Below the pieces are notes generated by a model. That model ran no database searches. It had not been told where the DNA came from and saw nothing but the letters and a program-made list of their open reading frames with translations. Shown piece by piece: positions 9,638 to 17,733 of a stretch of 48,119 bases of DNA; the stretch's first letter is position 1; each line of letters begins with the position of its first letter. Source of the stretch: Flavobacteriia bacterium (lineage in GTDB: Bacteria; Bacteroidota; Bacteroidia; Flavobacteriales_D; Crocinitomicaceae); the NCBI GenBank assembly GCA_009925805.1, contig RFQF01000001.1:1-48119 (forward strand), written 5' to 3'. Position numbers and translations under genes: made by a program.

Positions 9638-9717
9638 ATGGGTGGGATTTTAGATTTAAGCTCTAAATTAGCAGGAGTTCATCGAAAATCAAAATCCATC
9701 CATTACGACTTATCAAC

Positions 9718-10263
9718 ATGAACACCAAACGAAAATTATGGGAATTAAACCGCCTTTCCGCAGAAGAATTTTCCCAAAAGGAAAAAATACCCATCGTAGT
9801 CCTCTTAGACGACCTTCGTTCGTTTGAAAACGTAGGTTCTGTTTTTAGAACCGCGGATGCTTTTGCCATAGAGGAAGTCGTCCTGTGTGGAATTACGCCT
9901 AAACCGCCTCATCGTGAAATTCACAAAACAGCCTTGGGGGCTACAGAAACGGTTGCGTGGAAGTATTTTTCAACCACCCTGGAAGCTGTCATGCACTACA
10001 AAAACCAGGGATATTCGATTTTTTCCGTGGAGCAGGCATCCCGTACACAGCCCTTGCATCAATTGAACCTGAGCACCTCGGAAAAAGTAGTGCTTGTTTT
10101 CGGAAATGAGGTGCACGGAGTGAGGCAAGACGTGGTAGACGCCAGCGATGCGGTTATGGAGATTCCTCAATTTGGCACTAAACACAGCTTGAATGTCAGC
10201 GTTTGTGTAGGCATTGTTCTATGGGAATTTTCAACCCAGCTGAATCCAGCCTTAAGTAGTTGA
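9718..10263 (+). CDS. SpoU/TrmH family RNA 2'-O-methyltransferase
   Basis: A 181-residue SPOUT methyltransferase. The three family motifs are present in order: motif 1 with N38 and R44 in ENVGSVFRTADAF, motif 2 FGNEVHG at 128-134, and motif 3 IPQFGTKHSLNVSV at 149-162. These build the trefoil-knot S-adenosylmethionine site. Length and the absence of an N-terminal extension resemble the short TrmH-like Bacteroidota group, so the target is probably a tRNA or rRNA ribose, but the exact site cannot be told. It converges with nadD across a 45-nt gap without an obvious hairpin. Confidence 0.9.
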   Translation: MNTKRKLWELNRLSAEEFSQKEKIPIVVLLDDLRSFENVGSVFRTADAFAIEEVVLCGITPKPPHREIHKTALGATETVAWKYFSTTLEAVMHYKNQGYSIFSVEQASRTQPLHQLNLSTSEKVVLVFGNEVHGVRQDVVDASDAVMEIPQFGTKHSLNVSVCVGIVLWEFSTQLNPALSS

Positions 10264-10308
10264 ACAAAGGGTGGGCAAAAGGTATCCTTGTTGCATGTCA
10301 TGGATTTC

Positions 10309-10899
10309 TTACCGATAATACCCCAGGGTTCGTATCGTTTCTTCCACGGAATCCGGCACCAAATATTTGATGCTTTTGTTTTGTCGAATCAAGTTACGTA
10401 TGTAACTGGAAGAGAAAGGTAAGACCGTTAATTGATTCAAATACTGAATTTGGGCTCCGTCGAAGGTGGGGGATGCATGAATTTTCGTGTTTTCTTGCAT
10501 TACTCGCGGATAAACCAAAAGGCGATAATTTCGAAGTATGTGTTCGTAATTGTACCAAGAATCAAAACTACGGAGGTTGTCCTCCCCTAAGATCAGGGAA
10601 AACTCATGCTCCGGGTATTTTTCCTTGAGATGGGTTAGGGTAACGCTTGTATAATAGGGGGGAGAAAGGTGAAATTCAATGTCTGAAACGCGAAATCGCG
10701 GGTTTTCATAAAGGGCGTCGCGCAACATATTTAAGCGGTGTGTATCTGCCAACAAACTCTCTTTTTTTTTCTGAGGATTTTGGGGCGTTAGCACAAACCA
10801 TAGTTGCGCTATATCGCTTTCATTCAACACCCCTTCCGCCAAGATAAGATGCCCCATGTGCAAGGGGTTAAAAGAACCGAAAAAAAGGCCCACTTTCAT
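10309..10899 (-). CDS. nadD: Nicotinate-nucleotide adenylyltransferase
   Basis: A 196-residue enzyme of the nucleotidyltransferase fold that adenylates nicotinate mononucleotide to deamido-NAD. The ATP-binding motif GSFNPLHMGH lies at residues 8-17 and the second signature SSSYIR at 163-168. The ATG at 10899 overlaps the gmk stop by 4 nt (ATGA), so translation is probably coupled. It is the last gene of the yicC-gmk-nadD operon, an arrangement I know from other Bacteroidota. Confidence 0.95.
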   Translation of the reverse strand: MKVGLFFGSFNPLHMGHLILAEGVLNESDIAQLWFVLTPQNPQKKKESLLADTHRLNMLRDALYENPRFRVSDIEFHLSPPYYTSVTLTHLKEKYPEHEFSLILGEDNLRSFDSWYNYEHILRNYRLLVYPRVMQENTKIHASPTFDGAQIQYLNQLTVLPFSSSYIRNLIRQNKSIKYLVPDSVEETIRTLGYYR

Positions 10900-11480
10900 A
10901 AGGCCAAAAAGGTAGTAACGCGGTCGATGGCCTCGGATACCGCAGTGGGTAAATCTTCGTTCAAAATTCGAACATCGAAATGGGAGGATTGGGCAAGCTC
11001 CCAGCCCGCCTTTTCAATTCTCAAGGCGATTCGATCCGCACTTTCCGTCTCCCTACTTGTTAAGCGCTCTTTTAAAACGCTGATACTCGGAGGTTCAATG
11101 AACAGTGCCAAGGATCGATCCTTGAATAAGGATTTTAGATTTAATCCCCCGACCACATCGACATCGAAAATAACCACCTTTCCCTCATCCCATAAGCGAT
11201 TAACTTCGCTTTTCAGTGTGCCGTAATAATGGTCTTGGTAAACCTCTTCCCACTCAATGAACGCATCGTTTTGTATGGCTTGTTTGAACCCTTCCAATCC
11301 CAAAAAATAATAATCTTTGCCGTGCGTTTCATTCGCCCGAGGATCACGCGAACATCCTGAAATGGAAAAAGCCAAGGCGGGTATAGCTTCCATCAGGCAA
11401 CGCACTAGGGTCGTTTTTCCTGCACCTGAAGGGGCAGAAACGATAACACTCTTGCCATAATTGGGAGCATCAAAGGACAT
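10896..11480 (-). CDS. gmk: Guanylate kinase
   Basis: A 194-residue kinase that phosphorylates GMP to GDP. Walker A is SAPSGAGKT (residues 15-23). The GMP-binding region reads SGCSRDPRANETHGKDYYF, where many other guanylate kinases have TTR; the Cys-Ser form is familiar to me from Bacteroidota. The lid region and IFDVDVVGGLNLK are conserved. The start at 11480 overlaps the yicC 3' end by 11 nt, and the stop overlaps nadD by 4 nt. Confidence 0.95.
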   Translation of the reverse strand: MSFDAPNYGKSVIVSAPSGAGKTTLVRCLMEAIPALAFSISGCSRDPRANETHGKDYYFLGLEGFKQAIQNDAFIEWEEVYQDHYYGTLKSEVNRLWDEGKVVIFDVDVVGGLNLKSLFKDRSLALFIEPPSISVLKERLTSRETESADRIALRIEKAGWELAQSSHFDVRILNEDLPTAVSEAIDRVTTFLAL

Positions 11481-12336
11481 TTTGTACTTGTTCTTTTAAT
11501 TTTTCAAGGTGATTTTTCATTTCAACAACCGTGCGTTGCATCATGGCATGGTTGCTTTTGCTTCCCAAGGTATTAATTTCTCGCCCCATTTCTTGAACAA
11601 TGAACCCGAGCTTTTTACCGCAGGAAGTCGAAGCATTCACCGTTTCATTAAAATAGGCAAGGTGACTTCGCAAGCGTATTTTTTCTTCCGAAACATCCAA
11701 TTTATCCAGATAAAAGAGCACTTCTTGTTCCAAGCGCACTCCGTCGAGTTGTTCTGCAGGAAGCGTTTGAATGGCCAGTTCCAACCGTTGACGCATGGTA
11801 GCATAGCGCTCCTTTTCGTAAGGGTCAAGTTGGGATAATAAATTTTCAATAGCACCGAGCACTTCTTCAAGGTCTTTTCGCAAATGGCTTCCTTCGGAAA
11901 GGCGGAAATTTTGAGCGGCTAATAGCGTTTCCTCTAAGAGGGAAAAAACAAACGCCTTTTCCTCCTCCGAGGTTTCAGTGCTGTTGGTTTTTATAACTCC
12001 TGGCATGTGCATCAAAGCGTTCGTCCAATCCTTAATAGGCAGGTTATTGTCTTCGGAAAAACGCTTGAGTTGATCCATATAACCTTGTGCTAAGCGCCAA
12101 TCAATCGTGTCATTCGCCTGCATTTCATGGTCTTCTTGATAGATGCCCAATTCAATTTTTCCGCGCTCCAAAGTTTCAGCAATTCGCGTTCGGATTTCAG
12201 GCTCAAAAGATCTAAATGCGTTGGGTAATTTTAGGGATACATCCAACCCTTTGCTATTCAGCGATCGAATTTCGATGGAAAACTTCTTCCCTTCAAAAAC
12301 CCCGTTGCTTTTCCCAAATCCCGTCATCGACCACAT
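11470..12336 (-). CDS. YicC/YloC family endoribonuclease
   Basis: A 288-residue member of the YicC family, described in other bacteria as an endoribonuclease acting in RNA turnover. The family start WSMTGFG is at the N-terminus. The C-terminal DUF1732 block is complete (CGKKLGFIVQEMGREINTLGSK and the helical end VVEMKNHLEKLKEQVQNV). Length is normal. The ATG at 12336 follows a TAnnTTTG box by a short leader. It is the promoter-proximal gene of the operon with gmk and nadD. Confidence 0.93.
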   Translation of the reverse strand: MWSMTGFGKSNGVFEGKKFSIEIRSLNSKGLDVSLKLPNAFRSFEPEIRTRIAETLERGKIELGIYQEDHEMQANDTIDWRLAQGYMDQLKRFSEDNNLPIKDWTNALMHMPGVIKTNSTETSEEEKAFVFSLLEETLLAAQNFRLSEGSHLRKDLEEVLGAIENLLSQLDPYEKERYATMRQRLELAIQTLPAEQLDGVRLEQEVLFYLDKLDVSEEKIRLRSHLAYFNETVNASTSCGKKLGFIVQEMGREINTLGSKSNHAMMQRTVVEMKNHLEKLKEQVQNVL

Positions 12337-12350
12337 AACAATTCTTTTTT

Positions 12351-12358
12351 CAAAGGTA
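12351..12358 (-). promoter_or_regulatory. -7 promoter box of the yicC-gmk-nadD operon
   Basis: The minus strand reads TACCTTTG, matching TAnnTTTG. It ends 14 nt before the yicC ATG, giving a leader of about 10 nt. No clear -33 element is seen. Confidence 0.6.
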
Positions 12359-12382
12359 AGAAATTGTAGCTAGTATAAGAAG

Positions 12383-13621
12383 TTACTCTTGAACTAGCTG
12401 CCGCAATAGTTCCTCAAAATCCCGTTTTAATTCCTCAAAATGATTTCCTGTTCCTGGGCCATCGAAACCCACGTGCACCTGCTTAATGATCCCTTGTTTG
12501 CTTAAGAACAACGTGGTCGGAAATGCAAAGACGCCATTCAGGGCATTAAATACTGTCCCGGCTTGTTTTGTTGTAGCTTCGCCTCCCAAAAATGCAGGGT
12601 AATTCAATCCAATTTTTTGGGTATACCTTTTTAACCGCTTCAGCCGATCTTTATCCGTCATTCCATTTTCAAAGGCCACCAGAATGAATCGAACTTGTTC
12701 AAATTCAGGTTGTTGCTTAAGCGTTACGAAATACCGTGTTTCATCTAAACAATTCGGACACCAGGTTCCCATGATTTGAATAACGGTAGGATGACCTCTA
12801 AAATCGTTATCCGATAAGGTGCGATTTTTACCTTTCATGGTTTTTACCTTAAGGACCAGGGGAAGTGTAGCATCGATGGGATAGGAAAGACCGAAAGGAG
12901 AGGATAGCGTAGCGTTGTTATCGACCACGGCTTGCCAGGTTGCGCGGTATGTTGTACCGGAATAAAAAACACCTTCAATCGAGTCAACGGCAAGTTTTTT
13001 CGCTTCGAAGCGAAAGGCATGTACCCCATCAAAACAGCTTAAAATCAGCGTGTCGTTCACAACCCCACCGCTTAGATAGCGATAGTCTCCGGTAGCGGTG
13101 CGAAAGGTTCCTGTTACCTGACTTCCCGCTTGTTCAAATTCACCTACGGCATTAAAACTGGACGCCCCTTCGTTAAAACGAACCCGGTATTTTCCTGAAT
13201 AGTTGCTGGGTTGTGTGTCAAGCGTCAAATCTAGCCGGGGATTTTTTTTGTCTAACGGAAGGTAAAATTGAAAAGGATAGTACTTCGGTGCAATTTTGTT
13301 TAAGTTGAGCCAATATCCTCGATGCATGGTGCCATGAAATACAAGTTGGCCGGCAATCTCGGGAAATTCAAAGTACAATGTGTCCTTTTCTCGTTTTATA
13401 AAACGCATGCTTATGGTTTCGTTGCCATTGTGTATCAATAGTAAAGGCTTAGGGTTCGCGTTAAAGTGCAAATCAAACGGGACGGTCAATCGATCGTTCA
13501 TGGCAATTTCCCCATGGAAATGATTTTGGGAAAAAAGCACTATTTTTCCAAAGCAAAATAGCATGGAAAGCATAGGACCGAAAGAGAACCGATTAAACTC
13601 GCCTGAATTTTTATTTTTCAT
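12383..13621 (-). CDS. Secreted TlpA-like thioredoxin-fold protein with N-terminal beta domain
   Basis: A 412-residue exported protein. A hydrophobic segment ending in LFS precedes Gln at the likely cleavage site. About 250 residues of beta-rich sequence follow, unlike any family I can name. The C-terminal 140 residues are a TlpA/AhpC-type thioredoxin fold with the redox motif GTWCPNCLDE near residue 287 and the cis-proline region FAFPTTLFL. The likely role is thiol-disulfide exchange in the periplasm or on a surface complex. The first methionine gives a rather long polar n-region; the ATG encoding MLSMLF is an alternative start. No TAnnTTTG box is visible at the start. Confidence 0.82.
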   Translation of the reverse strand: MKNKNSGEFNRFSFGPMLSMLFCFGKIVLFSQNHFHGEIAMNDRLTVPFDLHFNANPKPLLLIHNGNETISMRFIKREKDTLYFEFPEIAGQLVFHGTMHRGYWLNLNKIAPKYYPFQFYLPLDKKNPRLDLTLDTQPSNYSGKYRVRFNEGASSFNAVGEFEQAGSQVTGTFRTATGDYRYLSGGVVNDTLILSCFDGVHAFRFEAKKLAVDSIEGVFYSGTTYRATWQAVVDNNATLSSPFGLSYPIDATLPLVLKVKTMKGKNRTLSDNDFRGHPTVIQIMGTWCPNCLDETRYFVTLKQQPEFEQVRFILVAFENGMTDKDRLKRLKRYTQKIGLNYPAFLGGEATTKQAGTVFNALNGVFAFPTTLFLSKQGIIKQVHVGFDGPGTGNHFEELKRDFEELLRQLVQE

Positions 13622-13665
13622 AATGCAACGATTTTGGAGTAAAATTAGTCATTCGACCTGAGCCT

Positions 13666-14211
13666 ATGGAAGATGTGCAGCTCGTAAAGGAGTGTTTAAG
13701 CGGCAAGGCCAGGGCTCAAAAAACGTTGTTTGATAAGTTTGCCCCCCGGATGATGGCTGTTTGCTACCGGTACATGAAAGACAAAAGCGAATCGGAAGAT
13801 GCCTTTCAGATGGGTATGGTCAAGGTGTTTTCAAAACTATCAGAATTCAAGTTTGAAGGCCCCTTGGAAGGTTGGATACGCAGAATAATGGTAAATACGT
13901 GCTTAGATCAATTGCGGAAGAATCAGCGATTTATCGGGGATGTTGCCTACGACGATGTTGCGTATAAAATGGAAGTGCAAGAAACCATAAGTTCTGAACT
14001 TCATGCAGAAGTATTGATGGCTTTGGTTCAGGCAATGCCAACCGGTTATCGTGTGGTGTTTAACCTGTTTGCGATTGAAGGATTTTCGCATCAAGAAATT
14101 GCCGAACATCTTGGAATATCGGAAAGCACCTCGAAATCTCAATACCTCAGGGCAAGGGCTTATTTACGGCAACGAATTGAAGAAAAAACACATGAAAAAG
14201 GATCGTTTTGA
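13666..14211 (+). CDS. ECF-type RNA polymerase sigma factor (sigma-70 family)
   Basis: A 181-residue sigma factor of the Bacteroidota ECF type. Region 2 is visible as FDKFAPRMMAVCYRYM to EDAFQMGMVKVFSKL, with GWIRRIMVNTCLDQLRK closing it. Region 4 has the helix-turn-helix FSHQEIAEHLGISESTSKSQ and a C-terminal ARAYLRQRI. The next gene begins inside its last 20 nt. That gene encodes a single-pass membrane protein in the position usually held by an anti-sigma factor, so the two probably form a regulatory pair. Confidence 0.93.
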   Translation: MEDVQLVKECLSGKARAQKTLFDKFAPRMMAVCYRYMKDKSESEDAFQMGMVKVFSKLSEFKFEGPLEGWIRRIMVNTCLDQLRKNQRFIGDVAYDDVAYKMEVQETISSELHAEVLMALVQAMPTGYRVVFNLFAIEGFSHQEIAEHLGISESTSKSQYLRARAYLRQRIEEKTHEKGSF

Positions 14212-15025
14212 ACAGTTAATGAAAGAGCAATTAGGCAAGCATGAAATGCCTGTTGACCCCGCCTTGTGGAAAAAAGTTTCAGCGCAGGCCGGTCTTTCTT
14301 CCGGAGGCGCCGGTCTTGGATTGGGTGCTTGGATTGGTATTGCTTCGAGCTTAGTTGCCATCACGGCAGGATTGTTCTATTTTACGACTTCAAAAAAAGA
14401 CGTTACGAATGGTCCGTCGAAAAAAGAGGAAGCAAAAACTACAGTTAAGGAACCTGTAAAAACAGATAACAATGGTACAAAATCTAATGGAGGGTTGGCT
14501 TATGTTCCTGTTGAACCGGATACTACTGAGCTCATAATCAATTGTTCCCTTGGGGAGGATAGGCATGAAAAACCAATAGTTGTTCTTGACACTAAAAACC
14601 TTGAACTCGTCGATTCACAAGACACTCATGAACAAACTTCAACAGAGCTTAGTACCCAAGGTATTTCGGCTTTACAAAACACTTCAAATACCGAGTTGAT
14701 TTCTAAAAAAGAAAACGCGATTGAACAAACATCAAAGAACCTTCAAGCCAAGGCCATCGTAATGCCCAATGCGATAACTCCGAACAGCGATGGAGTCAAC
14801 GACGTTTTAAGCTTGGATATCGAAGGACTCACCGACTTCAATGTGGTTATTTTAGACGCCTTGAACCAAGTGGTGTTTTCTTCTACGGATCCTAAATTTG
14901 TTTGGAACGGGTTGCTTCAAAATGGAGACCCGGCCCCCTCAGGGACCTACCAATACTATTATACGGCAAAAAATGAACGAGGTGAATGGTGTCATCAGTT
15001 TTCGACGCTCACTTTGCTTCGCTAA
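14192..15025 (+). CDS. Single-pass membrane protein with CHU_C (gliding-associated) C-terminal domain, possible anti-sigma factor
   Basis: A 277-residue protein. The first 43 residues are charged and predicted cytoplasmic. A transmembrane helix lies at about 44-66. A long Ser/Thr/Lys/Glu-rich linker follows. The last 90 residues form a gliding-motility-associated C-terminal domain, starting at VMPNAITPNSDGVND and ending near FSTLTLLR. That domain normally marks T9SS cargo, but there is no cleavable signal peptide here. Overlap with the sigma-factor gene and the short cytoplasmic head suggest an anti-sigma role; this is inference. I chose the ATG at 14192 because upstream in-frame codons lie deep inside the sigma gene. 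Confidence 0.78.
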   Translation: MKKDRFEQLMKEQLGKHEMPVDPALWKKVSAQAGLSSGGAGLGLGAWIGIASSLVAITAGLFYFTTSKKDVTNGPSKKEEAKTTVKEPVKTDNNGTKSNGGLAYVPVEPDTTELIINCSLGEDRHEKPIVVLDTKNLELVDSQDTHEQTSTELSTQGISALQNTSNTELISKKENAIEQTSKNLQAKAIVMPNAITPNSDGVNDVLSLDIEGLTDFNVVILDALNQVVFSSTDPKFVWNGLLQNGDPAPSGTYQYYYTAKNERGEWCHQFSTLTLLR

Positions 15026-15028
15026 TCC

Positions 15029-15058
15029 TTTGGGTTTTTCAGAAATATTGTATATTTG
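15029..15058 (+). promoter_or_regulatory. Promoter of tRNA-Leu(CAA)
   Basis: TTTG at 15029-15032 and TATATTTG at 15051-15058 match the Bacteroidota -33 and -7 elements, with an 18-nt spacer. The predicted start is about 10 nt before the tRNA. Confidence 0.78.
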
Positions 15059-15073
15059 CCCCCTCATTACGAG

Positions 15074-15155
15074 GCCCCGGTGGCGGAACTGGTAGACGCG
15101 CTGGATTCAAAATCCTGTTCTTTCGAGAGTGCCGGTTCGATTCCGGCCCGGGGTA
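15074..15155 (+). tRNA. tRNA-Leu (anticodon CAA)
   Basis: An 82-nt class II tRNA. Acceptor GCCCCGG pairs with CCGGGGT (first pair G-U, as in the other tRNA-Leu of this window), with discriminator A. The anticodon loop ATTCAAAAT gives CAA. The variable arm TGTTCTTTCGAGAGT and T arm GGTTCGATTCC are clear. CCA is not encoded. Confidence 0.95.
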
Positions 15156-15157
15156 CT

Positions 15158-15201
15158 AAAACCCAAAGTTCTTCTTAATCAGAAACAGCTTTGGGTTTTT
15201 T
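15158..15201 (+). terminator. Terminator after tRNA-Leu(CAA)
   Basis: AAACCCAAAG near 15159-15168 pairs with CTTTGGGTTT near 15189-15198, with a T-run at the end. The loop is about 20 nt. It lies right after the tRNA 3' end. Confidence 0.75.
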
Positions 15202-15300
15202 CGTTTCAATTTCCCCAAAATCAAAAGGGTATTCCTTAATTTATCTTCCTTCAACAACATTCCTAATTCCTTAAAAACCCCTAAGTAATCTATAATTGTG

Positions 15301-15308
15301 TATTTTTG
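15301..15308 (+). promoter_or_regulatory. -7 promoter box of hutI
   Basis: TATTTTTG matches TAnnTTTG and ends 5 nt before the ATG at 15314, so the mRNA is probably leaderless. Confidence 0.6.
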
Positions 15309-15313
15309 AAAAC

Positions 15314-16543
15314 ATGCGAAAAACCGCCGTTTTAAACATTAAAGAACTCCTTCAGGTGCGGTCGTTGCCTGCCAAACCTTTAACAGGAAGCGAGCTGTCA
15401 AAAGTCCCCGCCTTAAAAAACGCCTATCTTTTACTTCACAACAAGGAAGTGGTTGATTTTGGAGAAATGGCCTCGTTGAAGGAATTCGAGCTAGAGGGAT
15501 ATGAGACGCTTGATGCAGCGGATCGTTTTGTGTTTCCGGCGTTTTGCGACTCGCACACGCATAGCGTATTTGCTGCGCCCAGGGAACAAGAGTTGGTAGA
15601 TAAAATTAATGGATTGACCTATCAGGAAATAGCGGCTAAAGGCGGCGGAATCTTGAACAGCGCAAAAAAAGTTCAGGAAATGTCAGAGGAAGCGTTATTC
15701 CGAATATCCTTGGAAAGAGTAAAACAGATGATAGCCGGAGGTACAGGAGCGCTTGAAATAAAAAGTGGTTATGGTTTAACCTTAGAAAATGAACTTAAGA
15801 TGCTTCGCGTCATTCAACGCATTAAAGCACAGGTGGATATTCCTATCAAAGCAACATTTCTTGCGGCACATGCGCTTCCTGTTGAATTTCAAGGAAACAA
15901 GGAGGGTTTTATGAATGAGGTCCTACAACGTTGGATTCCACGCGTTCTCCAGGAGGGCTTAGCGGATTATATTGATTTGTTTTGTGAGGCCGGTTATTTT
16001 GATGCAGAGGATATTCGATTAACCGCTCATGCAATTCAAGGAACGTCCATAAAATTGAAAGTTCATGTGAATCAATTCACGGTCCTAAATGGGATAGAAG
16101 TTGCGGTGCAACACGAGGCAATATCGGTAGATCATTTAGAAGTTCTTGAAAAGGAGGATTTGGCTGCTTTAAAATCAGGAACAACCGTTGCGACCTTGCT
16201 TCCAGCATGTTCGTTTTATTTAAACATTCCTTTTTCACCCGCCAGGGATTTAATTAAGGAGGGGATTCCTATCGCTTTGGCTAGCGACTTTAATCCGGGT
16301 TCCTCACCCACATCTAATCTATTTTTTGTTTGGTCACTTGCTTGTGTGAAAATGAAATTAACTCCGGAAGAGGCGTTTAATGCGTTAACGATCAATGGGG
16401 CATTTGCCATGGGCTTACAAAAAACGCATGGAGCCATTTTTAAAGGGTACCAGGGAAAACTAATTCTTACTGCAAAAGCGCCCTCGCTGGCCTATTTCCC
16501 CTATGCCTTCGGCGCCACGCATATTCATGAAATCTTAAACTAA
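15314..16543 (+). CDS. hutI: Imidazolonepropionase
   Basis: A 409-residue amidohydrolase of histidine degradation that opens 4-imidazolone-5-propionate to N-formimino-glutamate. Metal ligands are H81 and H83 in DSHTHS. The family stretches GALEIKSGYGL, FCEAGYF, VDHLEVL and the ligand-bearing ASDFNPGSSPTSN are present. The usual HADE-like stretch reads VHVNQF, so an acid is replaced by an amide. The ATG at 15314 is preferred to an upstream GTG because the -7 box overlaps the extra codons. No other hut gene is in the window; the gene heads a run with three unrelated genes and overlaps the next by one base. Confidence 0.92.
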   Translation: MRKTAVLNIKELLQVRSLPAKPLTGSELSKVPALKNAYLLLHNKEVVDFGEMASLKEFELEGYETLDAADRFVFPAFCDSHTHSVFAAPREQELVDKINGLTYQEIAAKGGGILNSAKKVQEMSEEALFRISLERVKQMIAGGTGALEIKSGYGLTLENELKMLRVIQRIKAQVDIPIKATFLAAHALPVEFQGNKEGFMNEVLQRWIPRVLQEGLADYIDLFCEAGYFDAEDIRLTAHAIQGTSIKLKVHVNQFTVLNGIEVAVQHEAISVDHLEVLEKEDLAALKSGTTVATLLPACSFYLNIPFSPARDLIKEGIPIALASDFNPGSSPTSNLFFVWSLACVKMKLTPEEAFNALTINGAFAMGLQKTHGAIFKGYQGKLILTAKAPSLAYFPYAFGATHIHEILN

Positions 16544-17733
16544 TGAAGGGAGTGATTGGGATAATAGGGTGTCTTTTTTGCCTTGCTGAAGGCTTTTCAC
16601 AAAAGTATGAACCCTCGGGAGAATTATTGTGGGAGGTAGATAATGGCAAAACGAAATCGTATCTATGGGGGACATTACACAGCAATGACAAGGAACTATT
16701 TAGCTTTCCCGACTCGTTATTTTGGGCATTTCAAAGGAGCAATCGAGTTGCAGTAGAGGTAGATTTATTCGCGTACTTTTTAGATAAAAACCCCATTATT
16801 GAAGAACGGACATTGCTATTTGATCAACGCGGTAAACTGTATACTTCGTCGGATGAACCCACGAAAACATATTATGGGACCGAAGATGGAATGCCGCAAT
16901 TCATGGATGCTTTTTTTCAAGAAGAGGCCGAGCGAGCGGGTAAAACGGTCGTTGCTTTAGAAACGCCTAGCATGCAAACACAAGCGCTCCGGGAAACGCC
17001 CTTTTTTGACAACGATATAATGGTACGAACCTCCGAGAAGGCGTGGTTGAAAACCTATTACTTTCAAGGAAGAATAGCCGCAATTGACCAATTGATTCGG
17101 AGTAAATTCGCAGGGCAAAACCAAACATATCGCGCATTAATTGAAAAAAGAAACCAGCATATGGCGGATCGATTTTTCGCCGAAACGAAGTCAAATTCTG
17201 TTTTTTGTGCCGTTGGGGTTGGACATCTCTATGGAGAAAAAGGGCTGATTAATCTGATGCGTGGTAAGGGGTATCGCTTACGGCCGATGTCCTTAACGAT
17301 TTCGAATCCCAATCAACGCATAGGTTTTCCTACATCAAGAAATGTTGAATTCTTAGATACCCTTGATGGGAGTCTGATCAAAGCAACGTTTCCTGGGGTA
17401 CCAAGAAAGGTTTATGAGGGGCTAGTTTTCAAGGAGCTGGGTCAAGGAAACACGTATGAACTGCATTGGTACCCAAGAGATACTGCGTTTTCGTTGTTAG
17501 AATGTGCAGAATTGTTCATTACCCCGCCCCTGAAAGGAACGTATACTTTGGGAGTTTTGGATGACGGAACAGAATATGTGCAAGGATTGAGCGATGCTTA
17601 TCCGGAACGTTTGGCTTGGAAAAGAGTTCTCGTCAATGAAAAAAAAGTGTTGGTTATCAGTTGCCAAGGCGGAAATAAGTTCATGAATTCGGATCGGCCT
17701 GCCCAGTTTTTTAATAGCGTTGTTATAGAATGA
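16543..17733 (+). CDS. Secreted TraB/GumN family protein
   Basis: A 396-residue exported protein. The signal peptide ends GFS before Gln20. The family landmarks are present: LLWEVDNGKTKSYLWGTLH near the mature N-terminus and AVGVGHLYGEKGLINLM near residue 225. They contain the paired GTLH and GxGHL histidines proposed to form a metallo-hydrolase site in TraB-like proteins. A C-terminal region of about 150 residues goes beyond the usual GumN length and is not recognised. It starts on the last base of the hutI stop and overlaps the next gene by 4 nt, so it lies in a translationally coupled operon. Biochemical role unknown. Confidence 0.82.
   Translation: MKGVIGIIGCLFCLAEGFSQKYEPSGELLWEVDNGKTKSYLWGTLHSNDKELFSFPDSLFWAFQRSNRVAVEVDLFAYFLDKNPIIEERTLLFDQRGKLYTSSDEPTKTYYGTEDGMPQFMDAFFQEEAERAGKTVVALETPSMQTQALRETPFFDNDIMVRTSEKAWLKTYYFQGRIAAIDQLIRSKFAGQNQTYRALIEKRNQHMADRFFAETKSNSVFCAVGVGHLYGEKGLINLMRGKGYRLRPMSLTISNPNQRIGFPTSRNVEFLDTLDGSLIKATFPGVPRKVYEGLVFKELGQGNTYELHWYPRDTAFSLLECAELFITPPLKGTYTLGVLDDGTEYVQGLSDAYPERLAWKRVLVNEKKVLVISCQGGNKFMNSDRPAQFFNSVVIE

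Noticed and set aside
11330..11400. Guanylate kinase with CSR instead of TTR as a broken active site
   Set aside because: This variant is familiar from Bacteroidota guanylate kinases and the remaining GMP-binding residues are present.
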